Source of the DNA: Eubacterium sp.
Lineage (GTDB): Bacteria; Bacillota; Clostridia; Lachnospirales; Lachnospiraceae
DNA: 64,000 nt
Assembly: GCA_022796875.1 (NCBI GenBank)
Contig: JAAWJJ010000001.1
Location: 1 to 64,000, forward strand
Direction of reading: 5' to 3'
In this document: positions 24,331-33,157 of the stretch, one piece after another
How positions within the stretch are numbered: the first letter of the stretch is position 1
Layout of the letters: every line of letters starts with the position of its first letter
Notes under the pieces: model-generated
Told to the model about the DNA's origin: nothing
What the model saw: the letters and a program-made list of their open reading frames with translations, nothing else
Database searches by the model: none
Made by a program: the position numbers and the translations under genes

Positions 24331-25686
24331 ATGAGGACAGTAAAAATTGCATCAGGAGCCGGTTTCGGCGGTGACCGTATTGAGCCGGCGCTTGACATTA
24401 TAAAACAGGATGCTGCAGATTATATTATGTTTGAATGTCTTGCGGAACGGACAATTGCGTTGGCTCAGAAAAAAAAGCTGGACAATCCCGAACTTGGATA
24501 TAATCCGCTGCTGGATTACCGAATGAAAAAGGTGATCCCGTTGCTAAAGAAACATCCAATCAAAATCATTACGAATATGGGTGCGGCAAATCCGGTTGCT
24601 GCCGCTAAACGCATCTATGAACTGGCCTGTGAATCGGATATGGAAGATTTGAAAGTGGCAGTGATTATCGGAGATAACGTAATCGAATCCATTAAACGTT
24701 TTTACGATCATGAAATTATGGAAAATGGGGAAAAACTCGAAAGCCTGGACGGGAAAATCATATCGGCAAACGCTTATATCGGCGGACGTAGTATTTCTAG
24801 GGCGCTGGCAAAGGGTGCGGATATTGTTGTGACCGGTAGGGTGGCCGATCCATTGCTCTGTTCCGGCCCGCTAATGTATGAATTTGGAAAATCCTATGAG
24901 GATTATGAATTTTTGGGAAAGACGGTAGTGGCAGGGCATTTGCTGGAATGTGGCGGACAGGTAACGGGCGGTTATTTTGCAGATCCGGGGAAAAAGGACG
25001 TGCCGGATCTCTGGAATCTGGGATTTCCCATTGTAGAGTTTGAGGAAAGCGGCGATTTTACAATCAGCAAATTGCCGGATACCGGAGGAATGGTCACGGA
25101 AGCGACGGTAAAAGAGCAGCTCCTTTATGAGATTCAGGATCCGGCAAATTATATTACTCCGGATGTGATTGCAGATTTTTCGAATCTGAAGACAGAACAG
25201 ATCAAAAAAGATACGGTAAAGGTGACAGGCGGGAGTGGAAAAGCGGCGACAAAAACATATAAAGTAAGCGTCGGCTATGAAGACGGTTATATCGGAACCG
25301 GTGAAATCAGCTATGGAGGCAGGAACTGCCTTGCCAGGGGAAATTTGTGCATACGGATTATAGAAGAACATATGAAAGAACTGGCGGACAGAGTGCTGGA
25401 GCAGCGGCTTGACATGATAGGAGTGAACAGTCTTTTTGGAAACACATCTGCGATTCCGACAGAACCGGCGGAGGTCAGGATCCGTCTTGCAATACGTACG
25501 GAAAACAGGGAGGACGCAAAAGAGGCGGGCAGGGAAATAGAGTCGCTTTATACAAACGGCCCGGCCGGAGGAGGAGGCGCAAGGTCAGGCGTATCCCATA
25601 TTATTGCGATTGCCTCTATACTGATGGATAAAACCTGTATTCAGGAAGACATTTTGTGGGAGGGAAAGAAAGATGAAGTTATATGA
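24331..25686 (+). CDS. AtuA-family (DUF1446) protein, N-terminal module
   Basis: 451 residues matching the acyclic terpene utilisation AtuA family: opening VKIASGAGFGGDRIEPA, DYIMFECLAERTIALAQ, the central ISANAYIGG and DIVVTGRVADPLL, and the C-terminal NGPAGGGGARSGVS. AtuA proteins occur in terpene, leucine/isovalerate and related carboxylic acid breakdown pathways, but their reaction is not established. The C-terminal module that is fused in many AtuA proteins is a separate gene here, overlapping by 14 bp. GGAGAG precedes the start. It is the first gene of a catabolic operon. Confidence 0.87.
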   Translation: MRTVKIASGAGFGGDRIEPALDIIKQDAADYIMFECLAERTIALAQKKKLDNPELGYNPLLDYRMKKVIPLLKKHPIKIITNMGAANPVAAAKRIYELACESDMEDLKVAVIIGDNVIESIKRFYDHEIMENGEKLESLDGKIISANAYIGGRSISRALAKGADIVVTGRVADPLLCSGPLMYEFGKSYEDYEFLGKTVVAGHLLECGGQVTGGYFADPGKKDVPDLWNLGFPIVEFEESGDFTISKLPDTGGMVTEATVKEQLLYEIQDPANYITPDVIADFSNLKTEQIKKDTVKVTGGSGKAATKTYKVSVGYEDGYIGTGEISYGGRNCLARGNLCIRIIEEHMKELADRVLEQRLDMIGVNSLFGNTSAIPTEPAEVRIRLAIRTENREDAKEAGREIESLYTNGPAGGGGARSGVSHIIAIASILMDKTCIQEDILWEGKKDEVI

Positions 25687-25972
25687 TATTGCACATTCAC
25701 GGACAGGGGATAAAGGAAATCTGTCGACAATATCCGTAATTCTGTATGAGGAAAAGAATTATGATTATGTGAGGGATAGGCTGACGACAGATCTTGTAAA
25801 AGATAAATTTCACCCGATTGGCTGCAGTGCGGTGGAACGATATGAACTGCCGACGCTTGGGGCGTTCAATTTTGTTTTGCATAATACGCTGGGAGGAGGA
25901 GTGACACATTCCCTGGCGTTGGATGCACACGGAAAATCACTGAGCAGCCTTATGTTGGACATAGAGATATAA
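25673..25972 (+). CDS. AtuA C-terminal-domain-like protein
   Basis: 99 residues: LYDIAHSRTGDKGNLSTIS, then GCSAVERYELPTLGAFNFVL and a glycine turn LGGGVTHSLALDAHGKSLS. This is the domain found at the C-terminus of larger AtuA proteins. Start and preceding stop overlap by 14 bp, implying translational coupling and a heteromeric complex with the 451-residue partner. Confidence 0.82.
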   Translation: MKLYDIAHSRTGDKGNLSTISVILYEEKNYDYVRDRLTTDLVKDKFHPIGCSAVERYELPTLGAFNFVLHNTLGGGVTHSLALDAHGKSLSSLMLDIEI

Positions 25973-26039
25973 AAGGGTAAATCGGGAGTACAAAAAATAT
26001 ATTGAGAGTGTCTTAATAACAAATCAAGAGGAGTTTATT

Positions 26040-27317
26040 ATGAATAAAAAGAATTCATGGCTGGGGCCAAAACAACTGGCGGTTGCTGTTTTTTGCGGAA
26101 TTTTGTTTCTGGCGTATACCTGTATGAACACAGGAATGACAAATACCGTATTGCCGGCGGTATGCGAAATGCGGGGATGGGCATATGAGAATATTCTTCC
26201 TTTTATGAGTTACGGAGGATATATCGGTGCGTTTGGGGCGTTATTTTTTGCGCAGGTAGTGTTAAAAAAAGGACCGAAATTTGTAATGGCAGTCAGCTTG
26301 ATTTTGGCTGCGGTGTGTATTGTGCTTTACGGGACGACGGAGCATTATCCGGTTTTTGTGGTTTCGGTAATCGGCAACCGTGTTTTTGGCGTAGCCTATC
26401 AGGCGACGGGAGCAACGGCGCTTTTGACAAACTGGTTTCCGCGGACGAAAGGAATTGTTCTTGGATGGGTTACGATGGGCATTATTCTGTCTGATGTAAT
26501 CTGGTCGCCATATATTCCGAAAGCGGTTGCCGCATTTGGACTGACGCCTGTTTTTGCAGTAGTCGGCGTAGGGTTTGTTGTATTGGCGTTAATCACGGTT
26601 TTTGCAGTACATAATTTCCCGGAAGAGTGCGGCTGTTATCCGGATAATGATCCTACCGGGCTGGAGGATCTCCATGCAAATAAAAACGCCATGAAAAATT
26701 ACAAAAGCAGTTTTACCATTGGCAGGCTTTTTCGTACGCCTCAGGTATGGCAGATTGGTATCGGCTGGGGAGCGCTTTGGATGATCGGCGTAGCCTTTGT
26801 AAGCCAGCTGGTTAAAAGATGCGTTTCGATCGGATATGACGCTCCGTTTGCAATACAGGTGCTTCAGGTGGCGTCTGTGATCGGACTGTTCGGTTCCTGG
26901 CTGTTTGGTTTTCTGGATCAGAAACTGGGAACAAAAAAAGCGACGATGATTTTTTGCATATCCATTTGCGCACTGTTTGTCTTCGGACTTTTCCAGCCGC
27001 TTAGCCCTGTGCTCGTATGGATCAGCGCCTGCGGTATTATGGGGTGTGTAGGAGGTATCTGTAATCTGCAGCCGTCCATGGTGGGAACCGTATTTGGCCG
27101 GTGGGATTTTGCGGCGGCAAACCGGATCATTACTCCGATTGCAACGATTATGATGTCTTCCAGTTTTATCATTGTTTCCCGCTGTATTAAGAGTCCGTTT
27201 GGGTATAATGCCCTGTATGTTTGCTGCGCGGTCATTGCAGCGGTAATTTTCTTTGTGGTATTGACGACAAAAGATAAAATGATCGGGGCTACAGACGCGG
27301 AAGTTCTTGGCAAATAA
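26040..27317 (+). CDS. MFS transporter
   Basis: 425 residues with about 12 hydrophobic segments in two halves split by a polar loop at about 205-230. The N-terminal half has WFPRTKGIVLGWVTMG, a pattern like the OFA/oxalate-formate and monocarboxylate branch. It likely imports the aromatic or carboxylate substrate handled by the flanking genes. GAGGAG lies before the start. Confidence 0.88.
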   Translation: MNKKNSWLGPKQLAVAVFCGILFLAYTCMNTGMTNTVLPAVCEMRGWAYENILPFMSYGGYIGAFGALFFAQVVLKKGPKFVMAVSLILAAVCIVLYGTTEHYPVFVVSVIGNRVFGVAYQATGATALLTNWFPRTKGIVLGWVTMGIILSDVIWSPYIPKAVAAFGLTPVFAVVGVGFVVLALITVFAVHNFPEECGCYPDNDPTGLEDLHANKNAMKNYKSSFTIGRLFRTPQVWQIGIGWGALWMIGVAFVSQLVKRCVSIGYDAPFAIQVLQVASVIGLFGSWLFGFLDQKLGTKKATMIFCISICALFVFGLFQPLSPVLVWISACGIMGCVGGICNLQPSMVGTVFGRWDFAAANRIITPIATIMMSSSFIIVSRCIKSPFGYNALYVCCAVIAAVIFFVVLTTKDKMIGATDAEVLGK

Positions 27318-27346
27318 CAGGAAAGAGAATGAGGTGAAACGTTATT

Positions 27347-28165
27347 ATGGATTATTTTGAAAGGGCGCCTGTCACCGAACAGGACAAAATGAAAAGTTAT
27401 TATAAATATTTTAACCGGGAACTGGAGGATATTTCCGCAGAGAAGAAAAAAATACTGGAACATCCGATGCTGCCGGAGGGAACCGGCCTGGAACTTTCGG
27501 AGCGGAACAAAATTTTTGACGACGGGTATCTTCCGGATGAAATCGGAGTGTCACGTTTGAAATCCGGAGGCTATTGTTTTGCAAATCAAAATTTTATTCC
27601 GGGCGGCACAGGTGAAATGCTTCAGTGGTGGTTTGCATGGCATCCCCTGGATAATTTAAGATATCGCATTTGGGATCCGAGGGATCATTATGAAGTGGGA
27701 ATTTCGGAGGAAACGAGAAAAAAACTCATGGATCCGGACATTCCTCTGATTGAAAAATGCCAGAATGTAAAACATTCAAACCGTGAAACAGTATTGTTGG
27801 GAACCGATCCGATTTCAGTGGTGCTTACTTTTATGAAGCCATCCGATATGGGATGGGATGAAAGTAAGATAGGCACGGAAAAATGTTCGTTTTTTGTTTG
27901 CGGAAACGTGGTAAAACCAGAAGGAGGGGGTTGGCCGATTGTAATTATGCACAGTGCCCGCGATGTAAAAGGAGGATGTGAACATCGCAGCAGGATATGG
28001 GTAGGATATCAGATAAAAGATGGAAAAGAAGTCTGTGTAGCACCGGAACATTTTGAAATTCCTATCGAGGGTATCCGAAATCAGTTACAGCATCATTTCT
28101 TTGAATTTATAAATCTGGCGGCAATACTTCCGCAAATTTATGAAGAAGAAAAGAATAACTGGTAA
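27347..28165 (+). CDS. phloretin/DAPG hydrolase (PhlG) family C-C hydrolase
   Basis: 272 residues, the size of phloretin hydrolase of Eubacterium ramulus and close to PhlG. The fold shows in MLQWWFAWHPLDNLRYRIWD and PRDHYEVGIS, then EHRSRIWVGY and a C-terminal QLQHHFFEFINLA. Probable Zn ligands are a His near 114, Glu near 147, and the H-x3-E pair 249/253, by analogy to PhlG; this alignment is by eye. These enzymes cleave a C-C bond beside an acyl group on polyphenolic rings (phloretin to phloroglucinol and phloretate). The real substrate is unproven. GAGG precedes the start. Confidence 0.85.
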   Translation: MDYFERAPVTEQDKMKSYYKYFNRELEDISAEKKKILEHPMLPEGTGLELSERNKIFDDGYLPDEIGVSRLKSGGYCFANQNFIPGGTGEMLQWWFAWHPLDNLRYRIWDPRDHYEVGISEETRKKLMDPDIPLIEKCQNVKHSNRETVLLGTDPISVVLTFMKPSDMGWDESKIGTEKCSFFVCGNVVKPEGGGWPIVIMHSARDVKGGCEHRSRIWVGYQIKDGKEVCVAPEHFEIPIEGIRNQLQHHFFEFINLAAILPQIYEEEKNNW

Positions 28166-28305
28166 AGGAACGTACCGGATGCTATAATAGATAACAGCGA
28201 AAAAATGTATTTATATGGATTCGGCGGGCGGCGAATCCGGCGGCAGTTCGGAGATTTCCGGTGTAGCCAGTACACTGGTATCATGAGCGGCAGAAAGGCG
28301 GAAGC

Positions 28306-29217
28306 ATGCGGGATATTAATCTGTACAATATTCAACTGATGGATCTGGAACTGTTTTTGAATACTGCAAAATACGGCAGTTTTACCAAAGCCGGTGAAAT
28401 CATGTTTGTTTCCCAGTCCTGGGTCAGCAAACGGATTTCCTTTATGGAGCAGGAACTGGGACTGCAGCTTTTTATCCGCAGCAACCGCAGGCTGACGCTG
28501 ACGCCCGCCGGACATGTCCTGGCGAGGAGGCTGGATTCCATTACCGATAAAATACTGGATTCCATACAGGAAGCGCATACCGTCCAGAAAGGTGCCGCCG
28601 GTTATTTAAAGATTGGTTTTCTGGACTGGATGCAAAATCCTTTTCTGGGAAAACTCGAACATTATATGGACTGCAATCCACAGATTTTTATCGATGTGTT
28701 TTTTCAGCAGTTTTCGGAATTGAAAGAAAACCTGCTGGCGGACCGGACGGATCTGATTTTTACGGTGTCTTATGACGTGGAGGAATTGTCGGAAGCGGAA
28801 TACCATATCGTTCCGGTGGAACGTATTCCGTTAATCGCCTACGTGAGCAGGAAAAATCCGCTATCGCAAAAAGAGTCAATCAAAGTGAAAGATTTGCGTC
28901 CGGAACAGATGCTGATGCTCGACCCGCGTGCCTGTAAGGGGTATTCGAAGTATATTAACGGACTTTTTTCTGCAAACGAAGTGATTCCCATGGTGCATCA
29001 GTATGCGGTTTCCGGAAGGGAACACATTGGAAATATACTTTTAAACAGAGGAATTTTGCTTGCCAGCCGCAATTTCCTCGGAAATACCTATGAGGATTCC
29101 ATCGCTTCCCTGGAGGTGGAAGATGCGCCGCTGTATCTGACCGTTTCCTGGAAAAAACAAAACCCCAATCCGGTAATTCCTGTTTTTTTAAAGGAGGTTG
29201 CCGGATTGAGGTTATGA
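28306..29217 (+). CDS. LysR family transcriptional regulator
   Basis: 303 residues with an N-terminal winged helix (LMDLELFLNTAKYGSFTKAG, FVSQSWVSKRISFMEQELG) and an effector-binding domain. It lies 140 bp past the C-C hydrolase gene, same strand. It is a second candidate regulator of the AtuA-MFS-hydrolase operon, or regulates the convergent SahH gene. Confidence 0.9.
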   Translation: MRDINLYNIQLMDLELFLNTAKYGSFTKAGEIMFVSQSWVSKRISFMEQELGLQLFIRSNRRLTLTPAGHVLARRLDSITDKILDSIQEAHTVQKGAAGYLKIGFLDWMQNPFLGKLEHYMDCNPQIFIDVFFQQFSELKENLLADRTDLIFTVSYDVEELSEAEYHIVPVERIPLIAYVSRKNPLSQKESIKVKDLRPEQMLMLDPRACKGYSKYINGLFSANEVIPMVHQYAVSGREHIGNILLNRGILLASRNFLGNTYEDSIASLEVEDAPLYLTVSWKKQNPNPVIPVFLKEVAGLRL

Positions 29218-29222
29218 TCAGT

Positions 29223-30470
29223 TTATACGGCGGAAGAATTTAAATAAGCTTCCTGTTCCGGGGTAAGGGTATCGATCGTTTTTCCAAGATAGGAAATTTT
29301 ACGTCTGGCTACGTCGAGATCCACTTCTCGCGGAACGGCGATTAGATGCTCTGTTAATTCTTTTGCATGTTCCACTAAATATTTGGCGCTCAATGCCTGA
29401 ATCGCAAAACTCATATCCATAATTTCAGCAGGATGTCCGTCGCCGGCTGCAAGGTTAACGAGGCGTCCTTCTGCCAGTATATAAATCCAGTTTTCTTTGG
29501 AAATCTGATAACCGGTAATGTTTTTGCGCTGGTCAATCGTATCCAGGGCGATTTCGCGTAGCCGTTTCATATCGATTTCCACATCAAAATGTCCTGCATT
29601 GCAGAGGATTGCGCCGTTTTTCATCAGCCGGAAATGTTCTTCGGTGATGACATGCGCGCATCCGGTAACCGTTACGAAGAAATCGCCCAGAGGAGCTGCT
29701 TCGGCCATCGGCATAACGTCAAATCCGTCCATGACCGCTTCGATCGCTTTGATCGGGTCTACTTCCGTAACGATGACGCGCGCTCCCAGACCTTTGGCAC
29801 GCATGGCAACGCCTTTGCCGCACCATCCGTAACCGGCAACGACGACATGTTTTCCGGCAACGATCAGGTTGGTCGTGCGGTTGATGCCGTCCCATACGGA
29901 CTGGCCTGTCCCGTAACGGTTGTCAAACAGATGCTTGCAGTCGGCGTCGTTTACAAGAACCATAGGGAATTTCAGTTCGCCGTTTTTCTCGGCGGCAATC
30001 AGGCGGATAATGCCGGTTGTGGTTTCTTCGCATCCGCCGATCACATATTTGATTTTTTCCGGGAATTTTGTATGCAGTGCATGCACAAGATCCCCGCCGT
30101 CGTCAATAATGATATTTACGTCGTTTTCCAGCACTTTTTCAATATGGTGTTCATATTCTTTCGGGGTAGAATTGTACCAGGCGAATACGCTTAAGCCTGC
30201 TTTTACCAGTGCGGCGGCAACGTCGTCCTGCGTGGACAGCGGGTTGCTGCCCGTAATATACATCTGGGCGCCGCCGGCAGCAAGCACTTTACATAAATAA
30301 GCGGTTTTGGCCTCCAGATGGATAGATAATGCAATTTTAATTCCGTCAAACGGTTTTGTCTGTGAAAACTCCGTTTCCAGATGGCGAAGCAGCGGGCAGT
30401 TCTTTTTTACCCAGTCGATTTTGTGCTCTCCGGATGGAGCCAGGCTTATATCTCTGATTTCACTGTTCAT
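29223..30470 (-). CDS. ahcY: adenosylhomocysteinase
   Basis: 415 residues from ATG 30470, with AAGGAGA eight bases upstream; the frame extends to 30824, but that part is dispersed-repeat sequence. Diagnostic motifs are IALSIHLEAKTAYL, YITGSNPLSTQDDVAAAL, the NAD site VVAGYGWCGKGVAMRAKG, and VTGCAHVITEEHF. The enzyme splits S-adenosylhomocysteine to adenosine and homocysteine in the cytoplasm. Many Clostridia use the Pfs/LuxS route instead, so its presence here points to heavy methyl-transfer traffic, fitting the UroD-family genes. It ends 5 bp from the convergent LysR gene. Confidence 0.95.
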   Translation of the reverse strand: MNSEIRDISLAPSGEHKIDWVKKNCPLLRHLETEFSQTKPFDGIKIALSIHLEAKTAYLCKVLAAGGAQMYITGSNPLSTQDDVAAALVKAGLSVFAWYNSTPKEYEHHIEKVLENDVNIIIDDGGDLVHALHTKFPEKIKYVIGGCEETTTGIIRLIAAEKNGELKFPMVLVNDADCKHLFDNRYGTGQSVWDGINRTTNLIVAGKHVVVAGYGWCGKGVAMRAKGLGARVIVTEVDPIKAIEAVMDGFDVMPMAEAAPLGDFFVTVTGCAHVITEEHFRLMKNGAILCNAGHFDVEIDMKRLREIALDTIDQRKNITGYQISKENWIYILAEGRLVNLAAGDGHPAEIMDMSFAIQALSAKYLVEHAKELTEHLIAVPREVDLDVARRKISYLGKTIDTLTPEQEAYLNSSAV

Positions 30471-30528
30471 ATTCCGATTCTCCTTACCTTTAGAATGTAC
30501 TTGAAATAATATCAGCATAGATGTTATT

Positions 30529-30557
30529 ATTATAAAGGAAAAAATTTCAGAAAGCAA
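30529..30557 (-). promoter_or_regulatory. promoter of the adenosylhomocysteinase gene
   Basis: On the minus strand TTGCTT (30552-30557) and TATAAT (30529-30534) are 17 bp apart, leading to a short leader and the ATG at 30470. No SAH riboswitch-like fold is obvious between them. Confidence 0.6.
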
Positions 30558-30601
30558 TTGCAAATACATTGTATCTGCAAAACGGTGGTTACGGTTTCTG
30601 A

Positions 30602-30864
30602 AATAGCGGGACATAAAAAATATTATCGGAACATTTGCTTTGTGGCTTCGGACGGCAGACGGCACAAAACATGCTGTCCATCCTGTTTCGTGCCGTCTGC
30701 CTGAAAATCCGGCGGCGAAATGTTCCGACAACATTTTTGTGAGCGGAAGAAACCGGCGTACCGGCAGTTCCAATAATTCCACGTAATATTTCAGAAAGCT
30801 GGCAGCATAAGGGCAGGCTTTCACAGACGTGGAACGTCAGGCCAGTACAAAATAATAACCAATT
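30602..30864 (+). repeat. dispersed repeat, copy B (uninterrupted)
   Basis: This is the intact counterpart, in inverted orientation, of the sequence at 139-577. It contains the palindromic core CAGACGGCACaaaacatgct…GTGCCGTCTG. It ends in the AATAATAACCAATT word shared by both copies, just before the TPR lipoprotein gene. No gene is visible between 30471 and 30890. Confidence 0.75.
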
Positions 30865-30890
30865 ATAACAACAAGAAAGGTTTAGAAAGA

Positions 30891-31880
30891 TTGAAAAAGA
30901 GAAATAAATATAAGAAAACACGCCGCGTCCTGATCGGGGCGGCCGCAGCGACGGCGCTTATTTTTGTCTGCGCGGCAGGCTGCTCTTCGGGGAAGCAGGC
31001 CGAAAACGAGGAAGCCTACCGTCAGATCGGATTAAACAACCTGCAGTCCGGAGAATATGCCGAAGCGGTGGAAGCGTTTGATCAGGCGTTGGCACAGCGG
31101 ATTGGCCGGATCAGCGACATGGAAATAGATATATGTTATTATAAAGCGCTGGCACAATTTAAAAACGGCGATATAGAAGACTGTCTGGCGACTTACACCG
31201 CGTTGATCGAATATGACGATAAAAATGCGGAAGCGTATTTTTTACGGGGCAGCGTATACTTAAATCAACAGAAAAATAAAGAAGCGCTGGCCGACTTCGC
31301 GGCGGCTGTAAAAGCCGACGATAAAAATTATCAGATGTATATAGAGATTGCGGATGCCCTGGCGGCGGCCGGCGACAGTGAAAACGAGCAGATTTATTTG
31401 AACCAGGCGCAGCAGATCGGAGGGAAAGACGCGGAGAGCCTGCGTTATCAGGGTATTATCGCACTGCGGCAGGGTAAAACGGACGAGGCGTTGAAAAATC
31501 TGACGGCCGCGTTAAACGATGGCGATGATGAAAGCAGCCTGGAACTTGGCAAAGTGTATATGGAGCAAAAGGACGCGCAGAAAGCTTCCGAAATGTTCCG
31601 CGCTTATCTGGAGAAACATAAAGAAGATACCGAAGTAATCAACCAGTTGGGATGCATGGCAGCCGAAGACGGGGATTACGATACGGCGATTACTTATTTT
31701 GAGCAGGGATTGAGCGTGGAAAACGCAGCCAACAAACGGGAACTGATGAAAAATGAGATTGCCGCTTACGAGAATAAAGGTGATTTCCAGACGGCAAAAA
31801 CAAAAATGGAAGAGTATTTGCAAAGTTATCCGGAAGACGAAACGGCGCAAAGAGAAGCCGTATTTTTGCAGACCAGATAG
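30891..31880 (+). CDS. TPR-repeat lipoprotein
   Basis: 329 residues from a TTG start with an AGAAAGG site. The basic N-terminus and hydrophobic stretch end in CAAGCSS, a lipobox, so the protein is anchored outside the membrane. The rest is helical TPR repeats (for example EAYRQIGLNNLQSGEYAEAV, AEAYFLRGSVYLNQQKNKEA, NQLGCMAAEDGDYDTAITYF). Such proteins scaffold other proteins. It is 17 bp ahead of hflX and probably co-transcribed. Confidence 0.88.
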   Translation: MKKRNKYKKTRRVLIGAAAATALIFVCAAGCSSGKQAENEEAYRQIGLNNLQSGEYAEAVEAFDQALAQRIGRISDMEIDICYYKALAQFKNGDIEDCLATYTALIEYDDKNAEAYFLRGSVYLNQQKNKEALADFAAAVKADDKNYQMYIEIADALAAAGDSENEQIYLNQAQQIGGKDAESLRYQGIIALRQGKTDEALKNLTAALNDGDDESSLELGKVYMEQKDAQKASEMFRAYLEKHKEDTEVINQLGCMAAEDGDYDTAITYFEQGLSVENAANKRELMKNEIAAYENKGDFQTAKTKMEEYLQSYPEDETAQREAVFLQTR

Positions 31881-31897
31881 ACAGGACGGGAATATTT

Positions 31898-33154
31898 ATG
31901 TCAGAAATTTATGTAATAGAAGAAGTCAGGGAAATTCTGATTCTGGTTGGAATCAGCGTGAACGAAAACGACGACGCGCTGGATTCCATGGAGGAACTGA
32001 AAGAACTGGTACGGACGGCCGGAGCCGAAGTGGCGGGAGTCGTTCTCCAGAACCGGGACAGAGTACACTCCGGGACTTATGTCGGAAAAGGAAAAGTAGA
32101 GGAAATCCGAGAGAAGATGGAACAGACCGGAGCCAACGGGATCGTCTGCGACGACGAACTTTCTCCGGCGCAGATGAAAAATCTGGAAGACGAACTGAAT
32201 TGCAAAGTCATGGATCGGACGTTAGTCATACTGGATATATTTGCGCGCCATGCCAGAACCAGCGAAGGAAAGATCCAGGTGGAGATGGCGCAGTTAAAAT
32301 ACCGCCGCACGAGGCTGACTGGATTTGGGCGTTCCATGTCCAGGCTCGGCGGGGGAATTGGCACAAGAGGCCCCGGCGAAACAAAGCTGGAAACGGACAG
32401 ACGGCAGATCAATGCCAGAATCGCGCAGTTAAGATCGGAACTGGAAGCGATCATCCGGCACAGGGAAGTCGCCCGGAACCGGCGCAGGCAGCAGTCGATC
32501 CCTGTCGTGGCCGTCGTCGGTTATACCAACGCGGGGAAATCCACTTTGTTAAACCGTCTGACAGGCGCGGATATTCTGGAAGAAGATAAATTGTTTGCCA
32601 CACTGGACGCTACTACGCGGAAGCTTGTGCTGCCCGATAAACAGGAAGCGCTGCTGACCGATACGGTAGGGTTTATCCGTAAACTGCCGCATCATCTTGT
32701 GGAAGCGTTCCGCAGTACGCTCGAAGAAGCAAAATATGCCGATATTCTGATTCATGTGGTCGACGCGTCGAATCCGCAATGGGAAAAGCATATGCACATT
32801 GTGTATGAAACGCTGCATGAGCTGGGAATTGAGCAAAAACCGATTATTACATTGTTTAATAAACAAGATCTGCTCGGACAGGAAGAAATACTTCGGGATT
32901 TTGCAGCTGATAAAACGATAAAATGCGCGGTTGGCAAAAATATCGGAACAGACGCTGTTTGTGAGGCGTTAGAAGAGATACTGCGCGAAAGCAAAGCATA
33001 TATAGAAGAATTGTTCCCGTATGCGAAAGCCGGTGATATTGCCAGGATTCGAAAATCCGGCGAACTGATATCGGAGGAATACCGGGAAGATGGGATATTT
33101 GTAAAAGCATATCTGCCGAAAAGGCTGAAAGCAGAATTGGAAATAGGAGGATGA
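31898..33154 (+). CDS. hflX: ribosome-associated GTPase HflX
   Basis: 418 residues. The N-terminal HflX domain (GTYVGKGKVEEI, DDELSPAQMKNLE) and the glycine-rich linker GGGIGTRGPGETKLE precede a GTPase domain with G1 GYTNAGKST, G3 DTVGFI and G4 NKQD. HflX splits and rescues stalled ribosomes after stress. Length and motifs are complete. It is followed three bases later by pyrC. Confidence 0.96.
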   Translation: MSEIYVIEEVREILILVGISVNENDDALDSMEELKELVRTAGAEVAGVVLQNRDRVHSGTYVGKGKVEEIREKMEQTGANGIVCDDELSPAQMKNLEDELNCKVMDRTLVILDIFARHARTSEGKIQVEMAQLKYRRTRLTGFGRSMSRLGGGIGTRGPGETKLETDRRQINARIAQLRSELEAIIRHREVARNRRRQQSIPVVAVVGYTNAGKSTLLNRLTGADILEEDKLFATLDATTRKLVLPDKQEALLTDTVGFIRKLPHHLVEAFRSTLEEAKYADILIHVVDASNPQWEKHMHIVYETLHELGIEQKPIITLFNKQDLLGQEEILRDFAADKTIKCAVGKNIGTDAVCEALEEILRESKAYIEELFPYAKAGDIARIRKSGELISEEYREDGIFVKAYLPKRLKAELEIGG

Positions 33155-33157
33155 CGT

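Noticed and set aside
30471..30824. 118-residue N-terminal extension of adenosylhomocysteinase
   Set aside because: It lies mostly in dispersed-repeat sequence upstream of a good promoter and ribosome site. Family proteins start near the ATG at 30470.
31753..32589. 278-codon Arg/Gly-rich plus-strand frame
   Set aside because: It overlaps the TPR gene and hflX in a different phase; its composition is that of a shadow frame.
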